64,000 nt of DNA from JAXMEB01 sp046348545 (GTDB lineage Bacteria > Pseudomonadota > Gammaproteobacteria > Berkiellales > Berkiellaceae), in the NCBI GenBank assembly GCA_046348545.1, contig JAXMEB010000006.1, positions 57,002-121,001 of the forward strand. The letters run 5' to 3'. Under the pieces are notes generated by a model, which saw only the letters and a program-made list of their open reading frames with translations, had not been told where the DNA came from and searched no databases. This document shows, piece after piece, positions 17,045 to 25,947 of this stretch; within the stretch, counting starts at the first letter, position 1; each line of letters starts with the position of its first letter. Both the position numbers and the translations under genes were made by a program.

Positions 17045-17839
17045 CTACCCACCTATAGAACTTCTGAGTTTAACCGTTGTCGTGACTGTTCTTCGCAAGT
17101 ATTTATCATTGAAGGGACCCATAAGTGAATCTTGCAAAGCATAGGTTTGATTATTTGTCGTTGGGTTGACTTGCTCCAATGATCGTAGAAGGAGACCAAT
17201 CCGAATGCTCACGACATTGTTTAGAACTAGACCAGCGAATCCAGGTGGTACATATCGGTCGACTTGGCCGTCTCCATTTAAATCCTCGCCAAATCGGATG
17301 TGCATGGCTTCTATGCCATCAACTAAAACGGCAGGGTTGCTGGCATTTGGAACGCCATTGTTGATAGCACTGCAGACTAGCTGTCCTTGATTATTGACAG
17401 AAAAAGTATTCACAGCGATTTGGTTAGCATTCACTGTTTGAGCGAGACAGTCAAATACATTTCCACTGGGGCTACCTTGATATCGTACCGTGAGCGTGTC
17501 TGAACCGTTGACATTGTTGTTTGTACCTTGAATGAGTTCAGAGCCAGTTGGGAAAATGCTAGATAAATCGGGGTAATCTATCATCTTGGATAAATCGGGT
17601 GGTGAGCGAAATCCTGCTAGACGAATCGTTCTACTCATAAAAGTGGTTGCATATCGTCCATTATTTTGGATTTCAGCTAAATTATGATCGAGGCGATAAG
17701 CTTGCTGATTATTGAGCATCAAGGTGATTAAACCTGACAGCAGGAGCATCGCAACAGTCAGGCTGACAAAAATTTCAACCAGACCTAGACCCAGTTGGCC
17801 GGGAAATGACTTAAGGTTTAAATGCGACACGATATTCAT
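17045..17839 (-). CDS. pilW: Minor pilin PilW, copy A
   Basis: The prepilin N-terminus GLGLVEIFVSLTVAMLLLSG contains the mature Glu5, and QNNGRYATTFMSRTIRLAGF at about residues 60-80 is the PilW signature. The frame runs upstream to 18007, but GGAG 6 nt before the ATG at 17839 supports this start (264 residues), overlapping pilV by 29 bp. The C-terminal region has a Ca-like LNGDGQVDRYVP loop and a VVSIRIGLLLRS strand, as in other PilW proteins. It is part of the pilVWXY1 tip complex. Confidence 0.87.
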   Translation of the reverse strand: MNIVSHLNLKSFPGQLGLGLVEIFVSLTVAMLLLSGLITLMLNNQQAYRLDHNLAEIQNNGRYATTFMSRTIRLAGFRSPPDLSKMIDYPDLSSIFPTGSELIQGTNNNVNGSDTLTVRYQGSPSGNVFDCLAQTVNANQIAVNTFSVNNQGQLVCSAINNGVPNASNPAVLVDGIEAMHIRFGEDLNGDGQVDRYVPPGFAGLVLNNVVSIRIGLLLRSLEQVNPTTNNQTYALQDSLMGPFNDKYLRRTVTTTVKLRSSIGG

Positions 17840-18371
17840 CGGTATCTCCATCACGACCGCGCCAAGAAATTTGAATGACGTAAACATCCCCTTGATTATT
17901 ACAATTGACAGGAGAGCCAACAGCGCCTGGATTACTGGATAAGCAGATACGCCCTTTCCCATCAGGTAATAGATTGGCCAGATTCGCTTGCCATTCGTAT
18001 AAGTCATTGAGGGACATTTGCTGTTCAGTGCAACTTGATGATTGCGAGGTACCTTGTGTTGAGGGTTGATTGGGTATGCCGCCTAAGCACCCTAAATTGG
18101 TCTGCCCGGCACTCGTCGGGCTCGACGTGGTATACCCACCGCTCTTAGCTTGTTGATAATTCGATCGCATTCTATCAATAATGTCGGCTGCTTGTGTGCT
18201 TGCGAGGCTTGAAAGATAGGCATCATTATTTTTCTTCAGAGACTCTGTCTGAACGCTTGCCAATCCTAATAGACCAATCGAGAGCACTACCAAGGAAACC
18301 AGAACCTCAGTTAACGTAAATCCTGTTGATTTATGGAGTGCTATCATATTTAAGTAATTTCCATTATCCAT
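17811..18371 (-). CDS. pilV: Minor pilin PilV, copy A
   Basis: Type IV pilus modification protein PilV. The leader ends in STG, and mature FTLTEVLVSLVVLSIGLLGLA is the PilV consensus with SIGLLGLA. AADIIDRMRSN at about residues 60-70 is the second PilV motif. The ATG at 18371 gives 186 residues; the ATG at 18347 (MIALHKST) is also possible, and neither has a clear ribosome-binding site. It is the first gene of the second minor-pilin set, 73 bp after the pilY2-like gene. Confidence 0.87.
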   Translation of the reverse strand: MDNGNYLNMIALHKSTGFTLTEVLVSLVVLSIGLLGLASVQTESLKKNNDAYLSSLASTQAADIIDRMRSNYQQAKSGGYTTSSPTSAGQTNLGCLGGIPNQPSTQGTSQSSSCTEQQMSLNDLYEWQANLANLLPDGKGRICLSSNPGAVGSPVNCNNQGDVYVIQISWRGRDGDTDEYRVAFKP

Positions 18372-18444
18372 AAATATAGCTAAGACTATTAATTAATTTT
18401 TTGAAAGTCTCGTTCGATGAGAGTTGGCAAGGAGCAGACGTACG

Positions 18445-18750
18445 TTAGTGTTTAGTGATATGACTATCTAGGTGAGACTGTATAGTGATACTGTTTATTG
18501 ATTTATTTTCTGATTCTGAAAAACTAATAAAATAGTTAGGTCTTAAGATCCCTTGATCAATCGCATTGCCCTGTCTGTCTCGAACTATCAATTTGTCGCC
18601 TAAAGTAAAATGTTGACCATTAATCGTCATGGCTCTTAATTCTAAATCAATGCTTTCTATGACACCTCTGGTTCCACGCCCAACGGTATCTGTTTCAGCA
18701 TAGATACTCTGTAAATGAAAACAGAGTATCATAATCAACAGTATGCGCAT
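18445..18750 (-). CDS. PilY2-like small periplasmic protein
   Basis: The frame is open upstream, but the ATG at 18750 begins a signal peptide (MRILLIMILCFHLQSIYA) 11 bp after the pilY1 copy B stop. The mature part of about 80 residues starts GTRGVIESIDLELRAMTING and folds as a short beta protein. Position directly after pilY1, size (101 residues) and the G-V-I-E-x-[IL]-D start match PilY2 of Pseudomonas, which has an unclear role in pilus biogenesis. Copy A of the operon has no equivalent gene. The assignment rests mostly on order and resemblance. Confidence 0.65.
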   Translation of the reverse strand: MRILLIMILCFHLQSIYAETDTVGRGTRGVIESIDLELRAMTINGQHFTLGDKLIVRDRQGNAIDQGILRPNYFISFSESENKSINSITIQSHLDSHITKH

Positions 18751-18760
18751 CGTTTCTCCT

Positions 18761-21700
18761 CTAGGGCATGAGTTGACGCCAACTTTGCCGGCCCTGTGGT
18801 CCTGTAGATGGATTTTCAGTGGTGGATTCAAGTCCTGTTGCACCGTTTGAGACCTTGTACTCCTTGGACTTATCACTACTCAAAAAAACCGCGGGGGTAG
18901 ACGCAATGCCCACTTTAGATTGTTTCCCGCTTGCTATGGCGTAATCATTGACACCGTCTCCATTGATATCGCCTAAATCTATTAAGTCCTTGTTGTCAAA
19001 TATGCCATCATGGTTTAAATCGAATGGTGAAAATTGCGTTTGTCCGCCATTGACTGCACTTAGCTCCATTAACCAGGAGGTGCCGCCAAAATCACAGGTT
19101 GATTGAGACGGAATTAGTGTTGTAAAAATGATATTGCGATTTCTCAATATGGGCTTTGTAATTTGCCTTTCGCCATGATTGCCATGACCAGTGACAATTA
19201 AATCGAGATACCATCCTAAATGCTGTGCTGGGTCATTTGGATTGATGGGCGCTGTCCAGTTGATAGCATTGCTGCTGACTTGACGGAGTGCAAAGGAGGT
19301 ATCAAGTGTTCCGTCGCCATCGGTATCGAAACTTTGGTTTTTTTCAACTAGAATATCTTGTTTCAGAAGTTCTGCTTTAGTGGGTAGTGTGCCATCTAGT
19401 TTGTCCCAGAGGCCATAGAAAGTTTGAGTCGTTTGACCTGTGGTTGTATTGTCTGAAGGTTCTAGATATTTACCCGTGCCAAAATAAATCATAATCCCTT
19501 GGTTGAGGCCCCTGGGATGAGGGCCAACAACCAATGGCGCCGTGATGGGTTGATCGCCAGCGATTGATTGAGAGGCCGAAAAGAACAATGTGGTATTTTG
19601 ATCCCAATTGGTTGGGGTATTTCCTCTGATGTCAAATTTCCAAATATTACCTTTGATGTCACCAGCGTAGATATAATCTGTGATCCAATCGCCATTGATG
19701 TCCACGGGGTAAGGGGTGCCTAATCCATTTGGGGTGGCTGGATTGTTGGGTCCTACAGGTATTTTGATATAATCGTTGTTAATCGTCCAAACGCCATCAA
19801 GACCTTTTTCTATAAATAGGATGAAAATTGCAGCCTGTCCTGTGGTGCTCGCGAAACCGTCAGCCAGTGAATTATTGTAACCATTACCAACAATGGCAGC
19901 CCAGGTACTTTGGCCAGCGCCTGATCTGACTTTGACAATAGGGATCTGTCCGTAAACAAATCCTAAATCTGGATCTTGCTCATCGCTGAATTCCCACATC
20001 AAAATTTGGCTGGCATTGTTTTCATTAAAACTATTAGGATTGGTAATATCCAGTGCAAATAGACCTTGAGCGCCGTTTCGAAGTCCTGATATCAGGGCTG
20101 TCTTCCATTGGCCATTGACGAAGACATCTCCTTCATTCGGCGTTCCATCGACAAAATTAGTGTGCTGATAATTAGTTTTACTCAAGTTGGGTAATTTAGT
20201 AAAAATCTCTCGCATCCCGGGGATGTAGCCTATGATTTCTGCCCCAGTTGCTGCATTAAATCCATGCATCATACCGTCATTGGCACCAGCAAAGATCATA
20301 TTGATCCGATTCTGATTGGCGCTTTTAAAAGTACTGTAGGCTGCTATTTCTAGGGAATCTGGATAAAGACGATCAGGCGGGCCTACATAAAGTGGATCTG
20401 AATTAATGATATCCCCTAACAGACCTTTTCGAGTTCGAAAAACACCATTGTTCCCAGATTCTTGACTTCTGTCACCTCGAAGATATGCAATGAGGTTATC
20501 GCCATAGACTTGATTTGCAATGATTTCAGTTGACACAATGGTATTGGGATTAAAAGGGGCATTCGACAGCAAACTGGTAATCCGGCTGGGTAATGCGCCA
20601 GTGACTTTGAGTGCGGTATAGTTGGTAGGCCATCGAAACGGAATAGCTAATGTTCCATTATGACTCCAGTCCCTTGTCAGGATCACACGTTGACTAGGTA
20701 ACTGTCCTGGATTGTTGGTAGCTGCTTTCAGAGGGAATACGCAATCTCCCCCCGTTAATACACAATTTGCGTTCCAAGTCGGCGTATTTGAAACATTACC
20801 CGTGGCATCGATGGGGTATGCGATCAATTCGCCTTGCCAACTACCACTATCGAAACGTGCCTGATACACATATGAATTCGTTTGTAACGTGGTTGAATTT
20901 TGAGCCGCCATGGTAGCGGAGCTAACACGACTACCTATATTGGATAGGGCGTTCGAGAGTTCAGAGATGATCGTCTCTGGTGTTTGAGCAGAGACATAAG
21001 TGCCTTTACTATTGAATGCAGCATGCCATAAATCGTCTATTTTCTCAGGATTGGAGTTATATGGATTCCCCCAATTGCCATTGATGGGTATTGCAGGATT
21101 TGGCCAACCATCTTGATCGGTATCATACAAATTCCCCGTCAGCCCAAATGCAATCATGAAGGAGACCATATGTTGATAAGTGGCCGGATCGAGTGGGCTA
21201 GGATTGACTTGATTAGGGAGAGGACTTAAATCTTTCAAGTAATAATATCGAGCAACATCGGCTAGCGTTCGAAATTTTCCATCTCCATCTGCATCACCAA
21301 TGACGGATGATGGATTATTTCCATTCCAATATCCATCTGTCAAAAGGATAGCAAAATTCTGTTGGCATGCTTCAATAATCGGATCAGTCTTACCTGAAAG
21401 AGTGGCATCATAATACTGCCCAACTTCTTCTAAGCCGGTACGAAGTGGTGTTCCTAGTGCTGCCCAAGAATAGCTAAAGAGCTGAGAAAGCAAGTCTTGA
21501 TTATGGTTTGCATAATTTGTCACATTGCTTGCTGGAACTTGAACAAATAATGAATTTGATTGGTTAATAACGCTTAATCCATATCGATAATTTGGGCTTT
21601 GGGCGATAACACTGCCAATGGCCGCTTTTGCTGAGAGTGATCGCTTTCGTTGGTATTGATACCAATTAGCAAAATTAAGCTTGGCTGAAGCTAGTGAGCG

Positions 21701-22591
21701 ACAACCACTACCGCCAGTTGCATTGAAGGCTGATGTCCCATTAAAAATGTCCTGTACCAAACTCTTAGGACCCAGTGCATTGTAACAAGCCAGCGCGTTA
21801 GAAAGTGTGCCAAGTAAAGTCGTTGTTTCCCCCATACCTGCGGCTGTGGGAGAATAAGTTGTTTTGTAAACTTGTACATTAGCCGAATTAATCACGATTT
21901 TAATATGACTATCCCATAAGTCAACTTGCGTATTGGGTGTATTGGTGACATTTAAACTGCCTGCCCGGAGTGGGCGACCGCTCGCTGTATTATATCCCTT
22001 ATCGTCAAACCAGACTTGATATTCGCTACCTGCTAAGCTTCTAGTTAAGCTGTAGCCGGTTGTTCCTTCTCTTGGATTTGATCGAGCTGCTGTAAAATTT
22101 GCGTTAGCGCAAGTTGTGTTATTGATTAAGCAAGGCCCCTTCCAGGGGTTGTAGGTAGTGGAGGGGTTATAATAGGTGAAGTTTAAATCTGATGAGTAAA
22201 CACGCCAATCTTGCGTGCCAGCCTGCGTACAGGCCTCGATAGAATTAAAGTCTGGGTCATTACAATCATCGTCATACAAGTTATCGTCTATCGTATAGAT
22301 ATAGGTAAAGTGCCGATATTGATTGTTTCCAAAACTGCGTAAAAGACCGTTAGTAACCTGATATCCACAAGCGACGCTCGAAGAATAGCTGCCGCCAGCG
22401 TTGGGATCGTATGCACAGAAGTGCCAGTGTGATGGCGTTAAGATCTCCCAATCCATTGAGCCTGAATCATCCAATTCAAAAAAGACGTTAGGATCAACTT
22501 TAGAACCCAAAAATAAAGGACTGTCTGCTAGGTTCAACTGTCCGCCTAACACAATTTTAGGTAATAAGCATATCAGCGAAATTTTCTTCAT
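18761..22591 (-). CDS. pilY1: PilY1-like pilus tip/adhesin protein, copy B
   Basis: It has 1276 residues, with a signal peptide (MKKISLICLLPKIVLG) and the MIDAS motif VFFELDDSGSMDWEILTP (about residues 36-53). It shares the motif order of copy A: ARSNP/KRSLSAKAA in the middle, GANDGMMHGFNAATGAEI, PVDINGDWITDYIYAGDIKG and a closing GRQSWRQL. It has more Ca-binding loops near the end (DTDGDGTLD, DLNHDGIFD, DINGDGVND). The two copies are clearly homologous but divergent, so the duplication is old or the genes arrived separately. Confidence 0.92.
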   Translation of the reverse strand: MKKISLICLLPKIVLGGQLNLADSPLFLGSKVDPNVFFELDDSGSMDWEILTPSHWHFCAYDPNAGGSYSSSVACGYQVTNGLLRSFGNNQYRHFTYIYTIDDNLYDDDCNDPDFNSIEACTQAGTQDWRVYSSDLNFTYYNPSTTYNPWKGPCLINNTTCANANFTAARSNPREGTTGYSLTRSLAGSEYQVWFDDKGYNTASGRPLRAGSLNVTNTPNTQVDLWDSHIKIVINSANVQVYKTTYSPTAAGMGETTTLLGTLSNALACYNALGPKSLVQDIFNGTSAFNATGGSGCRSLASAKLNFANWYQYQRKRSLSAKAAIGSVIAQSPNYRYGLSVINQSNSLFVQVPASNVTNYANHNQDLLSQLFSYSWAALGTPLRTGLEEVGQYYDATLSGKTDPIIEACQQNFAILLTDGYWNGNNPSSVIGDADGDGKFRTLADVARYYYLKDLSPLPNQVNPSPLDPATYQHMVSFMIAFGLTGNLYDTDQDGWPNPAIPINGNWGNPYNSNPEKIDDLWHAAFNSKGTYVSAQTPETIISELSNALSNIGSRVSSATMAAQNSTTLQTNSYVYQARFDSGSWQGELIAYPIDATGNVSNTPTWNANCVLTGGDCVFPLKAATNNPGQLPSQRVILTRDWSHNGTLAIPFRWPTNYTALKVTGALPSRITSLLSNAPFNPNTIVSTEIIANQVYGDNLIAYLRGDRSQESGNNGVFRTRKGLLGDIINSDPLYVGPPDRLYPDSLEIAAYSTFKSANQNRINMIFAGANDGMMHGFNAATGAEIIGYIPGMREIFTKLPNLSKTNYQHTNFVDGTPNEGDVFVNGQWKTALISGLRNGAQGLFALDITNPNSFNENNASQILMWEFSDEQDPDLGFVYGQIPIVKVRSGAGQSTWAAIVGNGYNNSLADGFASTTGQAAIFILFIEKGLDGVWTINNDYIKIPVGPNNPATPNGLGTPYPVDINGDWITDYIYAGDIKGNIWKFDIRGNTPTNWDQNTTLFFSASQSIAGDQPITAPLVVGPHPRGLNQGIMIYFGTGKYLEPSDNTTTGQTTQTFYGLWDKLDGTLPTKAELLKQDILVEKNQSFDTDGDGTLDTSFALRQVSSNAINWTAPINPNDPAQHLGWYLDLIVTGHGNHGERQITKPILRNRNIIFTTLIPSQSTCDFGGTSWLMELSAVNGGQTQFSPFDLNHDGIFDNKDLIDLGDINGDGVNDYAIASGKQSKVGIASTPAVFLSSDKSKEYKVSNGATGLESTTENPSTGPQGRQSWRQLMP

Positions 22592-22599
22592 ACGTTCAA

Positions 22600-23124
22600 C
22601 TAATTAAAAGAAACAGAATAAACAGACTCAATATAAACCTTTGAATCACTCGTACTGCCTGTACCTTTGGATGTTATTTTGTAGAATTCATACCCCTTTC
22701 TTTTGGAGAGCGATTCTGGACTGAGTTCATATGGAATAAACATTTCCTCTTGAATAATGTATCTGGGCAACGAAGTGCTCCCATATAATGTGCTGCTAAA
22801 AGCTTTGGCATTCGACTGCCACCAACTATCACTTTTTCGATCAAGATCTTGCTGAATACCATAGGCCCAGACATCGCATGGTGGTAAGGAGCATGCCGCT
22901 GTTGTGCTTGGCCTATTGGGTTGTTGCTTTAGCCATTGTTCTGCATCGAGTAGCGCTGATTCTGCTGATTGAAATGCGTTCGTTTTGTCGCGAAGATTGC
23001 CTGAAAGCTTTTCGGCAAGAGTACTACTATTCATTGTAGCGATACCCATAATTGTCAATATTAACAATATCATCAATCCTGCGATGAGTACGGTCCCTTG
23101 TTGTTTTGATGCGATTTTTTTCAT
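22600..23124 (-). CDS. pilX: Minor pilin assembly protein PilX, copy B
   Basis: The hydrophobic start KQQGTVLIAGLMILLILTIMG and QSAESALLDAEQWL (about residues 48-61) match PilX. AGG 8 nt before the ATG at 23124 supports that start (174 residues) over the upstream codon at 23139. It is placed between pilW and pilY1 with 8-bp spacing. Confidence 0.86.
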   Translation of the reverse strand: MKKIASKQQGTVLIAGLMILLILTIMGIATMNSSTLAEKLSGNLRDKTNAFQSAESALLDAEQWLKQQPNRPSTTAACSLPPCDVWAYGIQQDLDRKSDSWWQSNAKAFSSTLYGSTSLPRYIIQEEMFIPYELSPESLSKRKGYEFYKITSKGTGSTSDSKVYIESVYSVSFN

Positions 23125-23132
23125 ACTAATAC

Positions 23133-23930
23133 CTACCATGCCGATGCTGAAGCTCGATTTCTGAGCGAAACTGTTGTTGTGAAAACTTTACGTACACGTT
23201 TATCAAGTGGAGGAATATATAAAGTATCTAAAAGATTATAGGTGTGGGTGTCATTTACATTCGAGACTTCGTCGTGTGTTTGAAGTAGTAAGCTTACTCT
23301 GACGCTGACGACATTACTCATGTCTAGATTCGGAAAACTAGCAGGCACATACCGATCGGGCGAAAGATCATTGTCCAAATCCTCTCCAAATAAAACTTGA
23401 AAATTCTCTACGCCGTCAATCAGTGAAATGGTTTGATCGATTGGTGGAAATGCACTCGGATGTAATGATCGACATTCTAGTTGACTATTCGTATTGAGTG
23501 CAAAAATATTGGTGACGATTTCGTTTGCATCTACAGCAATATCCAAGCAGTCTTTCATCTTTCCGTCGGGCATCCCTAAGCCATTACCACTACCTTGAAA
23601 TCGAATCACAAGGATGTCACTGCCATTGACGCCCGAATTATTTGTTGCGTCTAAAAAAGGGTTTGCCTTGGAGAAAACTGTATCAAAATTCGGATACAAG
23701 CTGGATTGGGGTGTGCTCCGATAGCCTGATTGTCTAATTATTTGAGGCAAGAAGCTGCTGATGAATCTACCATTTTCTTGCAAGTCATTGAGGCTTTCAT
23801 TTAAAAGGTAAGTCATCTTCCCATTAAGAAAAAGCTGCATAACGCCAGTAAGCAATATAAGGCCTATGGTCAGCGAGATTAATATCTCGATGATTGAAAA
23901 CCCATTGTAATATGAAATGAGTTTCTTCAT
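23133..23930 (-). CDS. pilW: Minor pilin PilW, copy B
   Basis: The prepilin start YYNGFSIIEILISLTIGLIL has Glu5, and QENGRFISSFLPQIIRQSGY is the PilW signature (about residues 51-70). The ATG at 23928-23930 overlaps the pilV stop as ATGA, which fixes the start (265 residues). The C-terminal VVSVRVSLLLQTHD matches the same strand in copy A (VVSIRIGLLLRS). Confidence 0.87.
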   Translation of the reverse strand: MKKLISYYNGFSIIEILISLTIGLILLTGVMQLFLNGKMTYLLNESLNDLQENGRFISSFLPQIIRQSGYRSTPQSSLYPNFDTVFSKANPFLDATNNSGVNGSDILVIRFQGSGNGLGMPDGKMKDCLDIAVDANEIVTNIFALNTNSQLECRSLHPSAFPPIDQTISLIDGVENFQVLFGEDLDNDLSPDRYVPASFPNLDMSNVVSVRVSLLLQTHDEVSNVNDTHTYNLLDTLYIPPLDKRVRKVFTTTVSLRNRASASAW

Positions 23931-24520
23931 AACGCTATACTTGTAATGTAAGAGTGTACAGTATACTGATTGCTCTGGTTGAGTTTTCTCTCTTGCCACC
24001 AAATTTTGATCGTAAATATGCTTAGGTTTGAATTAACTGATACATTGTCACATTGAGGATTTGTTGGCGTTCCATCATTAGGAGTTGAATCAATGCACAC
24101 AATGCCATTGCTCGATGGTAATTGTGCATTCATTGCAGCATGCCAATTTGTTGCCTTTAGGCCCTTAAGCAAACCATGCCACTCGTAAAAATCATGACTT
24201 GCCATTTCCAGTGGTGTACATCGGGTATCGACAGGTTGTCCAACATTGTCTTTTCCCATGCAGCTAGGATTGCCTGCTTCTAATCCAGTAGGATTATTGT
24301 AAGGGCTGCTAACGCCCATTTGAGCTGCACGCATGTTTGCTCTCATTCTGTCTGCCATGTCATTTGCTAAAAGGGTAGCCGTTGTTCTTAACAATGAGTC
24401 CTGTGCCAGGGTTAAGCCCTTAACTTGTAGCCCTGCAAGTCCTAACAGACCTATAGAAAAGATCACCACAGTGATCAGGACTTCGAGCAATGTAAAGCCA
24501 CTTGGTACTCTGGGTTTCAT
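23927..24520 (-). CDS. pilV: Minor pilin PilV, copy B
   Basis: A short leader MKPRVPSG is followed by FTLLEVLITVVIFSIGLLGLAG, the PilV consensus, and NDMADRMRANMRAAQ at about residues 48-62. It has 197 residues and overlaps pilW by 4 bp. It is the first gene of the first minor-pilin set, about 110 bp downstream of fimT. Confidence 0.88.
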   Translation of the reverse strand: MKPRVPSGFTLLEVLITVVIFSIGLLGLAGLQVKGLTLAQDSLLRTTATLLANDMADRMRANMRAAQMGVSSPYNNPTGLEAGNPSCMGKDNVGQPVDTRCTPLEMASHDFYEWHGLLKGLKATNWHAAMNAQLPSSNGIVCIDSTPNDGTPTNPQCDNVSVNSNLSIFTIKIWWQERKLNQSNQYTVHSYITSIAL

Positions 24521-24627
24521 AAATTAATGAGATCGATTCACTTAATTATATTTATAGCTCGTATGCTGCTCAGTACGGGGCTTTCGAAGTCTCAGTTGGC
24601 AGACCGTTTCATTTATTTGAATATTTT

Positions 24628-25161
24628 TTAGGGGCAGTTCACATTTGTAACACTGGTTCTACCTGTTGTAGAGATGTTTAAATTTCTAGCATGATCCGAT
24701 TTACAGCCTTGAGCATAAATGGTGAAAGTAACATTACTCGTTCCCGGGGCCGCAAACCCTGAACTCTTGTAGGTGAGCAATGAAACATTTGGTGATGGAG
24801 AAATCAGATGGTTACTGCCTGTGAGTTGTTCGCTTCGGATCAGCACTTCGGTCGTGTTATTTGCAAAGGTACCATTTTCATCGGGATTCACGAATACAAG
24901 CCATCCTTGTGTCCAATCATTGCCACAAGCTGAGAAATTTGCATCAGCTGTGGGACAGATAGAGACACTTAATCCCCGTTTGATGGCTTCAGAACGCGCT
25001 AATTTAAGACCAAAAAGAAGACTGTTCGTGGCAGAGACAGACCTATTATTTTGCACGAGTGAATAAAAACTTGGAATGGCAACCACTATCACTATAGCTA
25101 AAATCACAACAGTGACTAGCATTTCGATCAGTGTGAAACCGCGAAGAATTTTAAGCATCAT
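24628..25161 (-). CDS. fimT: Minor pilin FimT/FimU (GspH family)
   Basis: A class III prepilin: leader MMLKILRG, then FTLIEMLVTVVILAIVIVVAIPSF with Glu5. LLFGLKLARSEAIKRGLSVSICP (a GspH/FimT motif) lies at about residues 45-68. The frame extends to 25188, but the ATG pair at 25161 gives the usual short basic leader (177 residues). FimU/FimT helps start pilus assembly with PilVWX. A repeat and a MITE lie between it and the upstream pseudopilin gene, which may separate the transcripts. Confidence 0.86.
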   Translation of the reverse strand: MMLKILRGFTLIEMLVTVVILAIVIVVAIPSFYSLVQNNRSVSATNSLLFGLKLARSEAIKRGLSVSICPTADANFSACGNDWTQGWLVFVNPDENGTFANNTTEVLIRSEQLTGSNHLISPSPNVSLLTYKSSGFAAPGTSNVTFTIYAQGCKSDHARNLNISTTGRTSVTNVNCP

Positions 25162-25198
25162 ATATATTGGAATAGCAAAGTATTCCAATACTGCAAGT

Positions 25199-25358
25199 TA
25201 TACTCTTCCCAGTTTGAATTTATGCTTTTGCTTGTCCGTCCGAAGCTCGCAAGAGGGTAGGCGCCGAGCGTTCGAGACGCAGGAGTGTACACAAGGTACA
25301 TGACTGCGGTGAGAATCGCGAAGGCAACAACCCCGAAAATTCAGGTGTGAAGGGTATA
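25199..25358 (-). repeat. 160-bp chimeric palindromic element (subtypes 2 and 1)
   Basis: TATA lies at both ends (25199-25202, 25355-25358). The first 58 bp (TATACTCTTCCC..) resemble one end of the subtype 2 element at 12174. From GTAGGCGCCGAGCG onward it matches subtype 1, including TGTAC-ACAAG-GTACA and the end GTGAAGGGTATA. Replacing 26 bp of subtype 1 with these 58 bp accounts for the 160-bp length. It may have arisen by recombination or end switching. Confidence 0.8.
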
Positions 25359-25367
25359 CTCTTCATG

Positions 25368-25487
25368 GGCCTTGTTGCATAAATCGCAACATGCGCCTAC
25401 TTACCGCGCTTTATGCGCGGTATCCAGAGATGGATTCCGCGGACAAGCCGCGGAACGTAGCGGTTTTAGTAATTATGCAACAAGGCC
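25368..25487. mobile_element. 120-bp IS5-type MITE with 9-bp target duplication
   Basis: Terminal inverted repeats GGCCTTGTTGCATAA at both ends (15 bp perfect) resemble IS903-group ends of the IS5 family. The element is flanked by a perfect direct repeat CTCTTCATG (25359-25367 and 25488-25496), the 9-bp target duplication expected for IS903-like transposases. It has no coding capacity. Inside are two perfect palindromes: TACCGCGCTTTATGCGCGGTA (25402) and TTCCGCGG-ACAAG-CCGCGGAA (25435-25455). It inserted directly after the chimeric 160-bp element. Confidence 0.85.
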
Positions 25488-25503
25488 CTCTTCATGAATG
25501 AAT

Positions 25504-25947
25504 TTATTCTCTTCTGATGCGGCCGCTCTGGTGAAAGATAACTTTGCTTTTATAATTATCGTTTGATGTTGATGAAATATCAAAATGCCCATTGGTGAGG
25601 CTACGACCATCCGGGCAATAGGTGAGCGTATATATGTTATTAAAGGCGGATAACGTCACAGTGGTAGATTGAAAGGATTCAACTCGGAGTGGGTTTATTT
25701 CATTTTCGAATGAAATCGTCAACCCAGTGCTCCAGTTGGTGCTATGGACCGTTGTGGGTTTTTGATTGATTATTGCTTGAAGTCGTGCAAATTGCAAAGC
25801 GGAAAAAATACGCTGTTCTGTACTGATAACATGCTTTCTATTTGATGACTCAAAAACTGGGATTGTAAAACACCCAACCAAAACTAAAATTGAAATGTAA
25901 GCGATTAATTCAATAAGCGTCAGACCCTGATTGATCTTTTTTATCAT
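25504..25947 (-). CDS. Pseudopilin of GspH/FimT type
   Basis: The leader MIKKINQG is followed by LTLIELIAYISILVLVGCFTIP, a pseudopilin N-terminal helix with Glu5; the unusual Leu at mature +1 replaces Phe. ALQFARLQAIINQKPTTVH at about residues 45-63 matches the GspH/FimT region. It has 147 residues and starts 38 bp inside the end of pilR, so it is coupled to pilSR. It may be a second FimT/FimU, whose order (pilSR-fimT) is common in gammaproteobacteria. Confidence 0.8.
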   Translation of the reverse strand: MIKKINQGLTLIELIAYISILVLVGCFTIPVFESSNRKHVISTEQRIFSALQFARLQAIINQKPTTVHSTNWSTGLTISFENEINPLRVESFQSTTVTLSAFNNIYTLTYCPDGRSLTNGHFDISSTSNDNYKSKVIFHQSGRIRRE

